Shown piece by piece: positions 1 to 12,093 of a stretch of 64,000 nt of DNA. Under the pieces are notes generated by a model. It saw only the letters and a list, made by a program, of their open reading frames with translations. It was not told where the DNA came from and searched no databases. The first letter of the stretch is position 1, and every line of letters begins with the position of its first letter. Both the position numbers and the translations under genes were made by a program. The DNA is from Klebsormidium nitens (taxonomy: Eukaryota > Streptophyta > Klebsormidiophyceae > Klebsormidiales > Klebsormidiaceae), in contig DF236958.1 of the NCBI GenBank assembly GCA_000708835.1, positions 314,692-378,691 on the forward strand, read 5' to 3'.

Positions 1-692
1 CTTGAGTTTTTTCAGTCTGTCAATGCACTCCGGGAACTCTTTCAAAGAATCACCAGCCAGTAACATTTCGCCTCTATCGGGAGGAATCTAGACACGAAGA
101 GCGGCCTGATGAGATCGTCCGACAGTCTGATACATTGGAACCACTCAAATTTCAGTCGAACTGACCTCAGTGCTGCAAAGGTTCTCTGGTACGTGTGAAG
201 AGAAACAACTGAGTGCAATTCTCACTTTCGTTGAACCTGGCGCAGGCTTCCTCCATTGGCAGCTTGAAGTAGCTCGACAGCTGCCTCAACGAGAGGGGGT
301 CCTTTTCTGCACAACACGGCCCGCACGTGGATTTATAAAAACGATGTCATTGTATTTCTTTGGAAACCGAGGGAAATCAAAGTATTCAAAAAGAGAGACG
401 GGCTATCTTGGGCCCCGTAACTTCGCACCCAAGATGTTGTACGGCTAGTCTGCCACTCATCAGGTGCGATCTTTGCGACTTCGACGATACACAGTAGTCC
501 CGCCTTTGTCAGACTATCGAATCCCCGTCAAAAACAGATCCTGGTGCAAGATCGAGGGGCCCGTGTATGATAACTTCAAAGACAGAGGACGTGTCCTACA
601 GATTTCTGATGAGGAAGAGAAGGACAATGCAACAAAATTTGAGAAGATTGACAAAAAACTGTCCAAACGTAGCAGTTGGATCTGATTCCTAC
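1..692. other. Non-coding flank, downstream of the SANT-like gene
   Basis: No reading frame here looks like a real exon. The stretch lies 3' of the minus-strand SANT-like gene, whose stop is at 693-695, so its right-hand part probably carries that gene's 3' untranslated region. I see no RNA gene or repeat in it. Confidence 0.4.
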
Positions 693-3493
693 TCATGCGG
701 TAGTATTTGCACCTTTTTTCAGGGGACCCAGCCTCGCCAGAACGTTCTCGACGTTCTTGATGCTGCCAATTCCGTACTTGTGCTTCACCCGCATCCAATG
801 GCGTCTTAACTGGCGCGGGGTCCTAAGGGAAAGAAGCACGAAAGACAGACGTCAGCTTTCACATGATAGAACCTGGTTCTAAAAGCAAATGCGAAAGACC
901 AAACACGGAAAGGACCCGAAGGCATTCTCAATAATCAATCCACATTGTGCTTGAGGGTTTCGACTATCTCAGCCAACAATTGTCCAGATTGATACCAACC
1001 TTGAATACAAGCGCTGTTTTTGGATTACGATGAACCACCGCAGAACCCTTCTAAAACAGCTTCCGGCGTTTATCTACGCGCGCTTCATGACAAGTTCACG
1101 GTGACCAGGTTCTTTCCTTGCGCCGCTCCCGCCTCACCTGCCCGGAAAGTACCGGAACGAGTCCTTGAGCATGACCTTCTGGCGGAACAGCTCCCCCAGG
1201 CGCTGCAGGAACACCCGGTCCATCTCCTCGGTGAAGCGGCCCTTCTTCCTCGGAGGAAACACGCCCCCGCTCCCCTCGCTTCCCGCCAGCGACTGCGAGC
1301 TGCTACTGCGCGCGAGCGAGGGCCCACGCGCGCTGCGCGGCTTCTTGGTCGGCCGCTCCTCTTCGTCCTCGTCGGGATCGTACTCCGACTCCGACTCGCT
1401 CCCTTCCTCCGGGTCGTACTCCGAGTCCTCTTCGTCCACGTCAGCAGCCATGTCATCGACGCCGTCGCTGACGTCAGCATCCCCGCCCCTCTCCTCGCCG
1501 CTCGCGTCTCCCTCCGGATCCGAGCCGTCTTCGCCTCCGCTGGAGTTGTCGAGGCCGCGGTCGCCGTCGTCTTCTCCTTCCTCGCGCGCGCGCGGCCGCG
1601 GGGGCGAATGCGCGCCGAGCGCCGAGCGCATCATTCGCAGCTTCCTGGGGCGCGCCGGGAGGCCGTCGAAGCCGGGGCGCAGGCGGCCCACGAGGTTTAG
1701 GCCGGGGTTTGAGCCGCCAGTCTCGGAGGGGGCCTTGAAGCGTGCCCCAATCCTTGGCGTGTCTGACTCCGACGCAGAAGGGTCGGAAGACTCTGCCTCA
1801 AACTGCGCTTGTCTGATCGGGTCTGGGGAGCGGCGAGACAGCGAGAGTGTTATGTTGGAGGGATTGCTCGAGGCGCGCGCGTCTCCGTTGGACGGGACCA
1901 CAGAGGGCCGCGCGCTGCTGAGGTGGAAACCAGGCCGAGTGTTCCAGGCAGAGAAGCACGACTGAAGGTCAGGTCCATTGTCCGTGGTTCCTGCAAGTGG
2001 AAAGAGACGAGATATACCAGGGCTTAAAACCGATTGAACTTGACGTTGAGATTATGGAGGCGCCTGTAAGCATGCCGCAAAAAGGAGCAACCGTGAGCGA
2101 CGAAGCTGCGAGACTAGTCCCTCTCTAAGACTTATTCAAATCGAGTTTTTTTATTTTGCAGAGAAGTAGGATGAACGGCGCCCTCGGTGCAACGGTTCAA
2201 GTTGGGCTGTCGGAGTCTAGAAGAGGTGGACAATTTTGAGCCAAACGGTGCGATTGACGTTTGTGTACAACTTTCCAGTTTTCCTGGCTGACATACGCCT
2301 GCAGTTGCTGTTAAGATAGGAGAAGCAATGGGCAGAATTTGATGGCAAACTCCTCCTATTATTAAGGAATATTGTTTACAGTAACTAATCATATTGGGCC
2401 CCTTGTTTTCCTTCTCTGCGACACTCGTTTCTCCCTCAAATTTCACCGCAACCTGAGAGGGATAACCTATTCAGGTGTGCCCCCGTTTAATTCTTACGTG
2501 CTCATTGTGGCTCTATGTCCTTCACCACAAGACCTTGAGTTCTTGCTCACACGCAAGAAGATCCCAAATATCCGTGTACAAATCATGCTTTGAGGTCGCT
2601 TTGGATTGCAGGTCTCACCATTTTGTGGCTGAGGCGTAAGCAGACCGAGCGTCGGCGAGTGAGACCGTCGCATGAGAGGGATGAGCGCTCGCTCGTAGAA
2701 ACCGTTGCTCCTGTGGGTCTGCACTTCTGCGGTCGCCTCCATCTGCCTCACTGGCAGGACAGGGTGACGAAACATGTCCTCCAGACCACCAGAAGGCGAC
2801 TGCATCCAAACGGGGCATAATTAATCAACGAAGTTCGGCAAATCTGCTGAATGTAGCTTTCTGGAAGTGCATCTTCAATACGAAACCATCAGCTGCCAAA
2901 GTCTAGCGTCGCTATACGACGAGTGTAGCTCGTTGAAATCCCTTTTTAGGCCTTGCTCCTTGTTGTTCAACGCTTTGAGAATCATCAGATTTTAACACAC
3001 AAAGGGACTTTGCTGAAAACCGTTAACATGTACGGAAGCTCGACTTCAGCAGCCAACGGCACCTACAAGTCGTTTGTGAAAATATCACTTGGCACAATGA
3101 TGCTTCCAACAGGAATTATTGACCGGAATTCGTACCTCGTTGTTCAGGACATATCTCCCTTCCGAGTTCTCCGAGATGCCCGGCCACGGATCGTCATCCA
3201 GGAAGTCGCAGTCAATGGCGTTCAGGTCGTTCTGCTGCGGCGATGGCAGGTTGGTGAGGACTGAAGCGCCCCGGATCTGGAACGGCGAGCCTGGAGGAGT
3301 CTGGGGCGGGGTTCGCACTTTGCTGGTTCCTGTTTGAAGAGAAGAAGACAATCAGGAGCCAAATCAGATTCATTTTCGTACTTCTTCGATTCTCACCTAC
3401 TTTCCTGTAAGGCAACATTTGAGTTGCATAAACTGCGAAGCTCTTGCCAGGATGCAGATTGCTTGGTGACTGCTGAACGGGTTGCACGAATGT
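693..3493 (-). CDS. SANT/Myb-like nuclear protein (3' five exons; 5' end unresolved)
   Basis: Five minus-strand exons join in frame: complement(693..822, 1138..1990, 2619..2799, 3136..3329, 3397..3493), all with GT-AG borders. The 853-base exon encodes a Ser/Asp/Glu-rich, low-complexity acidic stretch with basic KKPR-type patches, typical of disordered nuclear proteins. The extreme C-terminus looks folded: it runs from FTEEMDRVFLQRL through FRYFPGRTPRQLRRHWMRVK, the last part crossing the 1138/822 splice. Three predicted helices with spaced aromatics and a basic third helix (RTPRQLRRHWMRVK) resemble a SANT/Myb DNA- or histone-binding domain. The protein ends shortly after a GIGSIKNVENVL segment. 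Upstream parts contain proline-rich (PPQTPPGSPF) and acidic (DFLDDDPWPG) segments. I do not recognise the family. A role in transcription or chromatin is inferred only from the SANT-like end and the acidic composition. Confidence 0.6.
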
Positions 3494-3952
3494 CTGCACC
3501 ACGAACCGCCACGGAAAGGGCTGGGCCTAACTTAATTTGGAAGGGTTGTAATCTGCTTTAGAAAGAGAGAGATCCCTTTGAAGTCCTTGAACAACAATCT
3601 GAAGCGCTGTCTGACTGCCGTCCGAATGATCTGGAGATGCGATGGAAACCCTTCCAATCTGGAAAATAATGGTCTTCAACAGAAGGAAAAAGGATTGTCC
3701 ACAATGCCAGTCAAAGCATCCACAAAAAAGATGCGTATAAGTTTCTGCTTCGAAGAAACTCTTCCTTCGTTTGCTCGGGTTTCTTGATGCAACCTCGCCA
3801 CTCTCGATAGTCTCACCCGCTAGATCGCTGGATTGCTTCAGCAGGTGCGTCCTGCCAGATCCTTCCAAGCAGTTGCAGCCCCCCTTCCAGCATTCCACGT
3901 GCGCTGGAGAACCAAGTTGGGCTACAGGACGATGGAGCAGGGTCATGCTGAC

Positions 3953-4842
3953 CAGGTTTGAGCCCCCTTGCGAGAGGCGCAGCATTGCATCAATGCACGG
4001 CGCTGATACTGCAGAGGAAGACAGAATACATTTGCAGATTCGAATGGCAATGCGTTGTCTTAGAGAGAAGACGGGCAAGAGGGGCTGCAATGGTCGCCTC
4101 GTCGCTCAGGCATCAAAACGGTTTACGTATTCGAATTGGAACCCATTGAACTTGGACATCTTTCAATTTATGCAGTGAGAGCAGCCTGTATTTGGAGCGG
4201 TGTGCCTTCTCCTCTTTGCGACTTCTGAGCATTTTTGATGGTCAAAGTAAATCTGGTCAGAGATTTTTTGAAAATGTAGCATCTAAAACTTCATGTTCAA
4301 AAGTTAGCCGCACGAGACACACCGTAGATGAGGCAGATTGATAAGAATCATTGTGTCAATCCCCTTCCTGCGGGGTCCTTTAAGTCAGGTCCAAAGAGGC
4401 TGTTTGAAGGAATCAACCGGGATCTAAAGCTTCCTTTCCTGGACTTATAGCTTCGTTTAAGATCTCGGTTGAATCTCTATCGAGTCATGCATCCATCCTT
4501 CAGATTCAGAGGGGGACATATAAAATGCTGTGAAGAACAATGTTCTGCTTGAGGTATCCCCAATTGAAGCAATCTATTAAAAACTATCAGCATAATCTGG
4601 AAAGACGACACAGAAAGAGAAAACCTCAAGGGAACACATTCTTTGGGCCACGTTCTCACGGTGTTCCCCTTTCACCACCTTGTACATGGATGACCAAAAC
4701 CAAGCATCCTCTCCTGGTGCCAATAACGGATTGCATAGTGAAGGTGCAACAAATGTGCGCTCACCTTATATTGCAGTCGGATCTCCCAAAGATCTGTCCC
4801 TAGAACTTGGTTCTGAGTCAGGCTCATCAGGCTTAAGACCTG
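3953..4842 (-). CDS. Possible upstream exons of the SANT-like gene
   Basis: Two further minus-strand exons fit in frame with each other. One is 4765..4842 (26 codons, phase 0, beginning QVLSLMSLTQNQ). The other is 3953..4008, which starts after a strong pyrimidine-rich acceptor and continues YQRRALMQCCASRKG. The donor of the second exon leaves phase 2, which does not match the acceptor I chose at 3493, so a small exon between 3494 and 3952 is missing or one boundary is wrong. They probably belong to the same gene because no promoter-like break is visible. Confidence 0.35.
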
Positions 4843-5958
4843 CTGCGGCCCCCATGAGGCTTAGCATCCCCGTGTATTCTCTGTGGCTCGATCAGTTTCT
4901 TCCATCCATGACAGCAAGCAGTTGATAGGCCTTCGCAGAGGTCAAGGGTTCACAAGAAGGAATGGCCTGTCGGACCAAACGCCTCTTTCTGTTGAGCACC
5001 AAAACTGCATGAGCCTGCATGGCTGAACCTTCCCCTCTCTTCAAGCAGGAGAAAATGAAGACAGTGACCTGAGAATGCTTTTGGCATCCTGGTTATGTAT
5101 GTTGAGCGGGTTGCGTTTCCCGCCGCTTCCTCATCTTCTGGAACAGGCAGGTTTTGGGGGAAGCTTCCTTGTCAAATGCCTCGCCTGTCTCTCTCAAAGA
5201 GAGCACTTTCCCTGCATACTTTATGCTCATTAAATCTTCGGGGGCCGCTTCAACCTTGCCAGTGCACCAGACAACGACAGTCTATCACGCTAGAGAACTG
5301 AAACTGGTTTGCATTCTAGAACTGATGTCATCAAGGACCCGTTCCATCAGCAGGCATCTCCCGTCTTCACAACAAAAGGTGTGGGTACGAGAGCTCATGA
5401 GGCGCCGCTCCAGGAAGGCTTGATGTGACAAGTGCCTTTCTGTCAGTAACACCCGAAATGTTTCCTAAAACAACGGAGCTGCAGTAGAGTCAAACGAAAT
5501 GCTTACGAAGTTGTCACATCAAACCCTCTTTCTGACTTGACAAGCAGCTGTCAAAATAGCGTCGCTTTGGATCCAGCTTTAACCAAGACGACCACCCTTT
5601 CAATATCTCTTCTCCGCCGCTCCTCTTCGATCTAGAAACGAAGCCTCTTTTCTCGCAGAGCCCTTGCAAGTGATCCGACTGGAACTGGATGTCAGGAGTT
5701 TTGTACATAGATCTGATGTCAGGTGCGTAAAATGGCGCAAATGCAGCCCTAATGATCTTACACTGTTACAGCATGTACTGCGAAGTTGACGCCAGACTCT
5801 TAATCTGTGCTGTGTTCATCAGGAGTGCATGCAAAACTGGATATTGGCAAGTTGCTAGCGCCTAGCTGGATGTCACCGATCGTCATTAATTGCTTGAGAA
5901 ACGTGCGCGACCCGCGTCCGTTCATTTCCTTCAAGGATAAGGTTTGATTCAAGAGCAC

Positions 5959-6102
5959 CTAGCAACCACATGCTCTTGTCAGCATGGGCGCATCGTCCTC
6001 GTTTCGTCCGCCCGAACTGAGATTGATGCCCATGCTACCCGGCTGGCACCCGAACTGAAAATCTTCGACATTCAGTGCCTCTTCCGTTTCGTGTTCTTGG
6101 AC
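5959..6102 (-). CDS. Possible coding exon, unidentified
   Basis: On the minus strand a frame of 47 codons plus a stop follows an AG acceptor at 6103-6104. It starts VQEHETEEALNVEDFQFG and is acidic and protein-like. It could be a terminal exon (stop at 5959) or an internal exon of the SANT-like gene that ends earlier at a GTAGCA donor. No family is recognised. Confidence 0.22.
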   Translation of the reverse strand, partial: VQEHETEEALNVEDFQFGCQPGSMGINLSSGGRNEDDAPMLTRACGC

Positions 6103-7096
6103 CTGTCCTGTGCGACGCGACGTCCAGCTCGGAATGGTGACGCCTTTGCATCACTGGCCGAGCCCAGCCCAAGGGAACATTGTACATCTTGTTCATCATT
6201 CGTATTTTCTGTTTGATATACAAGCATGCGTCAGAGAACCAATCGGTCCCGCTCGTTCCAATGAGCCCTTTGAACCAAAACTGTTGAACTCAGAGTTCGT
6301 TGCTCTTTGAACAGCGTTCGACAAGGCACGAGGTCGTTTTAAGCGATCCACATTCAGAGGTCCGTCTGCAAATCATCCATCGCCTCTTTCCAATAGTTCG
6401 AGGACTTCATGGGTCGCTTTCAAGTCAGACTGCAGCCTCGTGTAATCCGCACTGCCAATGACGGTCCGCCGCATCCACAGTAGTCGGGCCTTGATCTACT
6501 CATGGCGCTTCCCAGAAGTCAAAGAACGGTCGAATTAGTGGATGCAGATGCGGCAAGGCCTTTCAATTGGCATTGATCCACCCTATTCCTGAACATCCTT
6601 TCTCAGCTTCTCGACATAGATTTGGGCTGCGGCGAAGGTCCAAAGCAGATGTAGATCTGGCTTTTCAGACCGAAGAGTTGGGCCGTTGCTCGTCCGTGAA
6701 CCTAAAGTGGCTTCTATGAAAATTTGAGAGCAAAAAAGTTACTGGCTGGATCCAGACACAAATTTGACACACTTGACCCATCATCATATCAGGTAGGAAA
6801 CGGCTTCCCGCGAAGGCATGCAGGCTTCGCTAAAAACTTGCATCTTGTACGAGCTATACATCGAATGGGCAGGTTGGAAGCACGCGCGAGAAGCCGCAGC
6901 TTTCAAAACCACAACATCTGCCGGTAGCCATGAGGCGACACAAAAAGTCAGCTTCCAAAATACTAAGTTCGTCAGCTCTTAAAGAACCCCTGCGCTGTGT
7001 CTGTTTGTGCAACAAGAAAGTGTTCTCATTCTTCAAAGACGTTTTGCGTCAAAGTTCGAAGCAACGCTCACGATAGTGGGAGCTTCGAGACTGTTT

Positions 7097-7264
7097 TCAA
7101 GCTTGAGACTCGCTCTCCTCTTGTCCGGCAGACTTGATTCGGGCGCGTTCCGCGTAGTACTTCCGCGTTCCGCGTAAAGTCTCACTGCTCAGGATGAACA
7201 CGCTCACTGATTGTCGATGAAGGAGCGATTGCACTGCGTCGAAAGTGCTTCGAAGCTGGTAACC
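7097..7264 (-). CDS. Possible 3' exon of an unidentified minus-strand gene
   Basis: After a good acceptor (TTTCTGCAG) the minus strand reads GYQLRSTFDAVQSLLHRQ and continues to a charged C-terminus ending QEESESQA and a stop, 55 residues in phase 0. The stretch looks helical. It contains a short internal duplication, a 10-base sequence with a near copy in the codons for GTRKYYAERAR. I could not find convincing upstream exons, so this may be chance. Confidence 0.22.
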   Translation of the reverse strand, partial: GYQLRSTFDAVQSLLHRQSVSVFILSSETLRGTRKYYAERARIKSAGQEESESQA

Positions 7265-8329
7265 CTGCAGAAACATTTCTCTTGGTCTTGGGGCCTCACC
7301 TGCATCACAACAGGACCGTGTGACGTTTGCAGATTGACACAAACCCCAGACAAATATGTGGAACCCGAGAAATCTCCCAGCTTGAGGTTTTTTCCTGGAG
7401 CTTCGGCAGGAGCTTTGATGTTGACAACGCTTGAGTACCTCGTGTTGTTGTATATGGTGACATTGCAGGGCCAGGCTGAATCTTCGCACTTTCCAGAGGT
7501 TCGAACACGTGGCTCTGCATTCCAAAAGCGTCACTGTCCTTCAATCGAATAAGGAAACGAGCAATCAGCTTTCAGCTTCGTCACCACGAGTCAGATCCGT
7601 TCGATGGCGTGTAAACTGAATCGGGTTTAGAGCGATGTGGGATTGTACGTTTGGGTCTCAGTCTTGCACACTTCTTGTCTCGTCGTTCCCTTATCCTTCG
7701 GTTTTGCTCGGCCGAAGAATGAAGGTTTACACAAGCCCATCAGGACGATCTGAGAAGAGTCGGACCCTTGTCGATCATGCATGTTCGTTTCCAAACAGCT
7801 CTGCCGGAGGCTTGCTTGCGTACACATATATATCCCCGTGTTGCCAACTTGAGCATTCAAGCCTTCGCGCACATAAGCTGTTCGATGCCTATGAGCGGAA
7901 CGCAACCACTCAAGCTGCCCCAATCAGAGAGCGAACGTAAGGTCGGCAGCAGTCAGAGCCACGCCTCACCAACTGTTATGTAATCCACGCAGGCGGCGCT
8001 AGCTTTTCAACAGCTTCATCATAGAGCAGATTGTGCAAAGACCAATTCATGCAGATTCGGCTCTAGCGGACGGGTCGCTGACCGAGTGTGGGATTCCTCA
8101 AGTATGTAGCTGAGTAGCTGGAATTTGTGGGGCATTCACTGTTGCAAGGTCGAGGGATCACAAGGGCGGCCGTGGAGCATCGCTTTGACGGGCACCGAAG
8201 AAGAAACATCTGTACCGAAAAAGAAACATCTCTACGTACTGTCCAGTCCGAGTGTAGTATCAGAAGGGTGATTCACGATAGGTGACATGGTTAGTATGAT
8301 CTGAAAGCGAGTACCTAGAACTGACGGCA

Positions 8330-8660
8330 TGATCGACCTTAAATTGCTTAAAGGCGTAGACAGCTTGAGAACTATCATAAGTGGCATCTACAATTGCTCA
8401 TCAGTGTGCATTGATGTTCTCTTTTCAAACGCCGTAGCCACATGGGCCATAGGCTTCGATGGCATACATGGGAATTGTTTGGGTTTTGAACGTCTAGCTA
8501 CCTTACCAAATCAAAGTGCGTACATTGAATTAGTCACCAAACCTAGTCTAGCAACAGCGCACCGGATTACAACTAAACTTGCCAGTGACGTGCTAGTAAA
8601 AGCAACCGTGACTCAACTAGCTACTTGTCGCCTCCAGGCAATCTGCTGGAACTAGGATTC
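8330..8660 (+). mobile_element. Degenerate retroelement fragment (copy 1)
   Basis: The stretch around 8411-8470 resembles 54328-54395: TGATG..TCTCTTTT, then ACGCCGTAGC, GGCCAT..GGCTTC and ATGGCATACA, in the same order. A looser third match lies at 62015-62055. The open frame 8329-8655 reads VCIDVLFSNAVATWAIGF where the 54-kb copy gives VCKADGLF. The copy family resembles the protease/GAG-pre-integrase border of Ty1/copia elements (see the 61-kb copy). No LTRs or intact pol were seen. Confidence 0.4.
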
Positions 8661-8895
8661 GCACTAATTAGCGGGCAACAATCTTGGTAGGGATGTAGAC
8701 CGCAGAGAGGCGCAGAAGCAATTGCAGTGTATCATGTTACACTGTGCACCATGCCGACCGTTAAAAAACCCCTGCCCCGTACTTCATAGCTTTGGGGATC
8801 TTTTCACTGAAGGGGAAAAAGATACCGACACGATACACATGTACATACACACGTCATGTAACGAATGGCAGAGGCTTGGGCGCAGGCAAAATTTG

Positions 8896-9014
8896 AAATC
8901 GGAGTGAAACTGGCAGGGGTTTCACGCTCCGAGCAGAGTCAAACGCGAGAGTCGCAATAGTCGTAAGTCCTATCTAAATCGGAGTGAAAGTGCCGCTCTT
9001 TCACGCTCCGAGCA
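8896..9014. repeat. Duplicated imperfect hairpin repeat
   Basis: Two copies (8896-8934 and 8976-9014, about 80 bases apart) share AAATCGGAGTGAAA on the left and TTTCACGCTCCGAGCA on the right. Within each copy the two arms are inverted repeats of each other except for one extra G. The loops differ (about 10 bases) while the arms are conserved. Confidence 0.7.
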
Positions 9015-9528
9015 AAGGCATATGCTAGGGCTAGGACGAGATTGCCGGGGGTCGATGTTCACTCAATGGGCCTGGTCCGGTATGATGGCCTTTGTCAGAT
9101 GTGTGAACGGCACAACATACAGATGCGAAGGCCATCGCTATGTGTTGGTCGACAGTTGTTCAAGTGTTGAATGTCGCTTGGATCTAACTCGTGGACCGCG
9201 GATTCGACGGTTACTCTCATCATTACGCAAATCGTCTGTCCATTGATGAACTGCTCGCGACCAATATCGTCTTCTGTACAAAGCGCATCACGGTGACCTT
9301 TGGCGGGACGGGCAGGCCCCCACAAACACGGAACCCGCCCCAGTGACCAACTCGAACGACTCAAGACTTTACAACCGCTCCTATTCGCTGCATTCCTACT
9401 TTGAAGACAAGTAGGGTGCAAATGATCGTGTTTCGTCCCTCCCTTGGCTTTCCTTTATTTAGTCAGGGCGGCAGCAGGGCGAATCGACGGCTCTGGCGAA
9501 GCCTGGATGGAGAAGCAATGTCCCGTAT

Positions 9529-12093
9529 CTAGTTGCCGAAGTACCAGTTGTGAGAGGGGTCGGCCAAGTGGTCCATCAGGTTTGCGATGGGGCCCTTCCC
9601 GGTGTGCAGTGCTTGGTGCAGGAAACCGCCGGTGGCGATCATTGCTAGCCGTCCGTTCTTGATCTCCTGCCACGTGACAAATGAATCGACATCAGGCTAT
9701 GGCTTCTTGCGTCAAACTTTCAAGAGAGAATGATTTGATCATATGCCCGCTGTTGCTTGCACTTGTCTTGTTGGCAGAATGGAAGAGGGGGACATTCACA
9801 GCTCTTTTCCTTTTGGGCTCAAAGAGGTGCACAAGAACAACCTGCCCAAGTGGCCCAGAGAAGGCCGGAATTATCTCCAACACAGTATGCAGGTGGGGCG
9901 CGGCCCTCGCCAGGAGTGACCTTGCTTTCGGTCCTGCGAACGCTGGCTGGCTCACAATCTGCAGCCTCTCAAGCAGCACTCAGGCAAAGAACTAACAAGT
10001 TCAACCGGACATGAGTAAAAGATAACTTGTCCAGTCCCGCCAGGAGGTCAATAGACAATACTTGGAGAATGCATTGGCGCTTACCCTTGTCCTCATGTCC
10101 TTGATCTGGGCATCGTCTCCGGTGGCAAGGCCCAGAGGGTCGAAGCCGGGGTAGATGCCGGTGGCATCGATGCTGCTGTCATAGCCGGCCTCGGTCTCGC
10201 GGAAGAGGCGGGCACCCTCAGCGATGGCGACCATGTGGAAGATACCCAGGCCGACAGGGCTGGTGGGCACCTGGAAATGAAAACTGACAGGTCAGGAAAA
10301 CTCGGCAGAATGAGAAGGTTTTGAAGAGACACCTGGTCAAGGAAAGAAGACTAGTGGAGAACGAGTTGAGGCATCGACACGTGAAGTGGAAGAAGGGAAT
10401 CTGGTAAACAGAAAAGAAAGAGAGACTGAGATGTAGAAAAGTAGGACCGAATGATTTCATAGCACTTCCTGGATTTCAGGCAGATTCGAGACCGATTGAA
10501 ATTACATGCTACTTTCCTGACATTCAGGCCCCGAAACTCGATCACCGTAGCTCAATAGGTTCTAGTTCGTCATTCGGGCACTTTGTTTGCAGATGCTGAA
10601 AGGATCTTGGTGTGCCCTTGGATCTTTTCATGAAATGACAATGGAAAGACTGTCTGTACATTTCCTTCTTGATTCTTCTTATGAGCAGGAGTCCCTAAGG
10701 TAGCTAGCAAATCTTCTTTGATGGAAGGGTGTGTAAGGGCCCTGTTTGAGTAGGCTTCCCCATTCCGAGACTTACTGCGAAGGGGGGGAGGGAGAGGATG
10801 AAGCTGTTGCCTCCACCGTCAACCATGGTGTGGGCAGCCGAGTACCAGTCCCCTCTTCCCTGCGCGCCAAATTGTACACGGTCACATCTCAAGTGTGTGA
10901 TAGTTGCTTTACTTGCTGGGTTCAGTTGCAACTAAGCTTCTCTTGACATTAAGAGGAGGATACAGTCCGGAACCCAGTTGCAACCAAGCTTCTTTTGACA
11001 CTAAGAGAAGGATACAGTCCAGCAGAATGGCATCAGGGACAGAAGGCAGTTTCAAACCTTGGCCTCTGACATTGCCATGACTGGTTCCAGTCCTTCAACG
11101 ATCACATGTGGGGCACAAACAGACGATTCCCTACAGAGACAAACTACTACCCTTAAGCCCAATGCTATCATTATCAGGGGCAAAATTGGTGGATTAAGAA
11201 GACTCATGTACTATATCTGGAGTGTTTTTATGATGACAGCTGTCCCCTTACCAGGAGCTCTGGGACGCAAGCACCGACAACAGCGAGCATGGCCGTGCGG
11301 CCGTGGAAGACCTCAGCCTCCGCCATACGGGTCTTCAGCTTCGGGTCCTCCGCTAGCTTCAAGGGGTCGAAACCGCGGTCTCTGCAGCAAGTAAGCTCAG
11401 GATATTTAGTCCAACATGCTAATCTCCTGGTATTGTGCTGGACCTTGCTTAGTATCTCATTAGGGACTTGGCCATCACGACAAATTGAATCTCTACAAAC
11501 GGTGTGTGCATCATTTGAGCAGCTGTGGGGTCTAAGTGTGAGCTATCAAGGCAACCAAGAAGGCCAAGGAGCCTGGGAGTTTGCTGCACTGTGTTAGCCA
11601 GCTGTCTAATTTTAGACCCTCTGGATTCAAGCCGTCCCAATATGCCCACAAGTTGTTGAGAAGGTGCAGCTTCACCAAACGCCTCCCATTGCTCACAACG
11701 TCACTGCTCAGAGAGCAAACTCATCGGCCACAATAACTACCAGATAAATGTTGCCCATTGCCAGAAGAAACCTGCCAGCTCATTGCAGCTCCTGCTGCCC
11801 TTTTTGCAAATATTGGCACAGCATTGCAAGTCACAGCGCCATGCAAATGAGGAGCACTCTGTAGTTGAGACCAGGGCTGGCGCCACTTACGCAGGGAGGC
11901 TACCGTCAAGGTGCGCCGGGGGCTTTGCGCCGGGCAGCCAAACGGGCCGGTTGGCGGCCGCCATTGTGACACGTGCATTGCCCTTCGGGACAACATTGAA
12001 GCTGCGGCAGAAGGAGCTCTGGGTGGAGCTGGAGACGGAGGCGAGGCTCCCGGCCAGGGCCGAGGCCTTAACGGCGCACGCGGTCATGGCCAT
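9529..12093 (-). CDS. Light-harvesting chlorophyll a/b-binding protein (LHC family, LHCI-like)
   Basis: Five exons, complement(9529..9666, 10085..10270, 10776..10859, 11252..11381, 11891..12093), give 246 residues. The first ~45 residues are Ser/Ala-rich with few acidic residues, like a plastid transit peptide. The mature N-terminus has [23 protein letters not shown], written here as [12 protein letters not shown] and GFDPL, the hallmark of LHC proteins. The first membrane helix carries the chlorophyll-binding E-x-x-H-G-R (E91, H94, R96) and the third carries EIKNGRLAM (E202, N205, R207). The middle helix is encoded by the 186-base exon. The C-terminus ends [13 protein letters not shown]. It would bind chlorophylls in the thylakoid membrane and pass energy to a photosystem. 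Motif style is closest to LHCA proteins, but the subtype is not certain. It is head to head with a second LHC gene. Confidence 0.93.
10923..11022. repeat. 52-bp tandem duplication in an LHC intron
   Basis: Two adjacent copies begin CAGTTGCAAC at 10923 and 10975 and end with GGATACAGTCC. They differ at several positions. The repeat lies in the intron between the second and third exons of the minus-strand LHC gene. Confidence 0.8.

Larger units (their letters stand above)
4843..9528. other. Mostly unassigned region upstream of the SANT-like gene
   Basis: No complete gene can be built here. The 5' part of the SANT-like gene may extend into it. Two short minus-strand stretches (5959-6102 and 7097-7264), a retroelement relic (8330-8660) and a duplicated hairpin repeat (8896-9014) are listed separately. 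The remaining sequence has only short frames without recognisable protein features. Confidence 0.4.

Noticed and set aside
1020-1965. Two plus-strand frames of 226 and 266 codons
   Set aside because: They are antisense to the acidic low-complexity exon of the SANT-like gene; GC-rich biased codons keep the opposite strand open.
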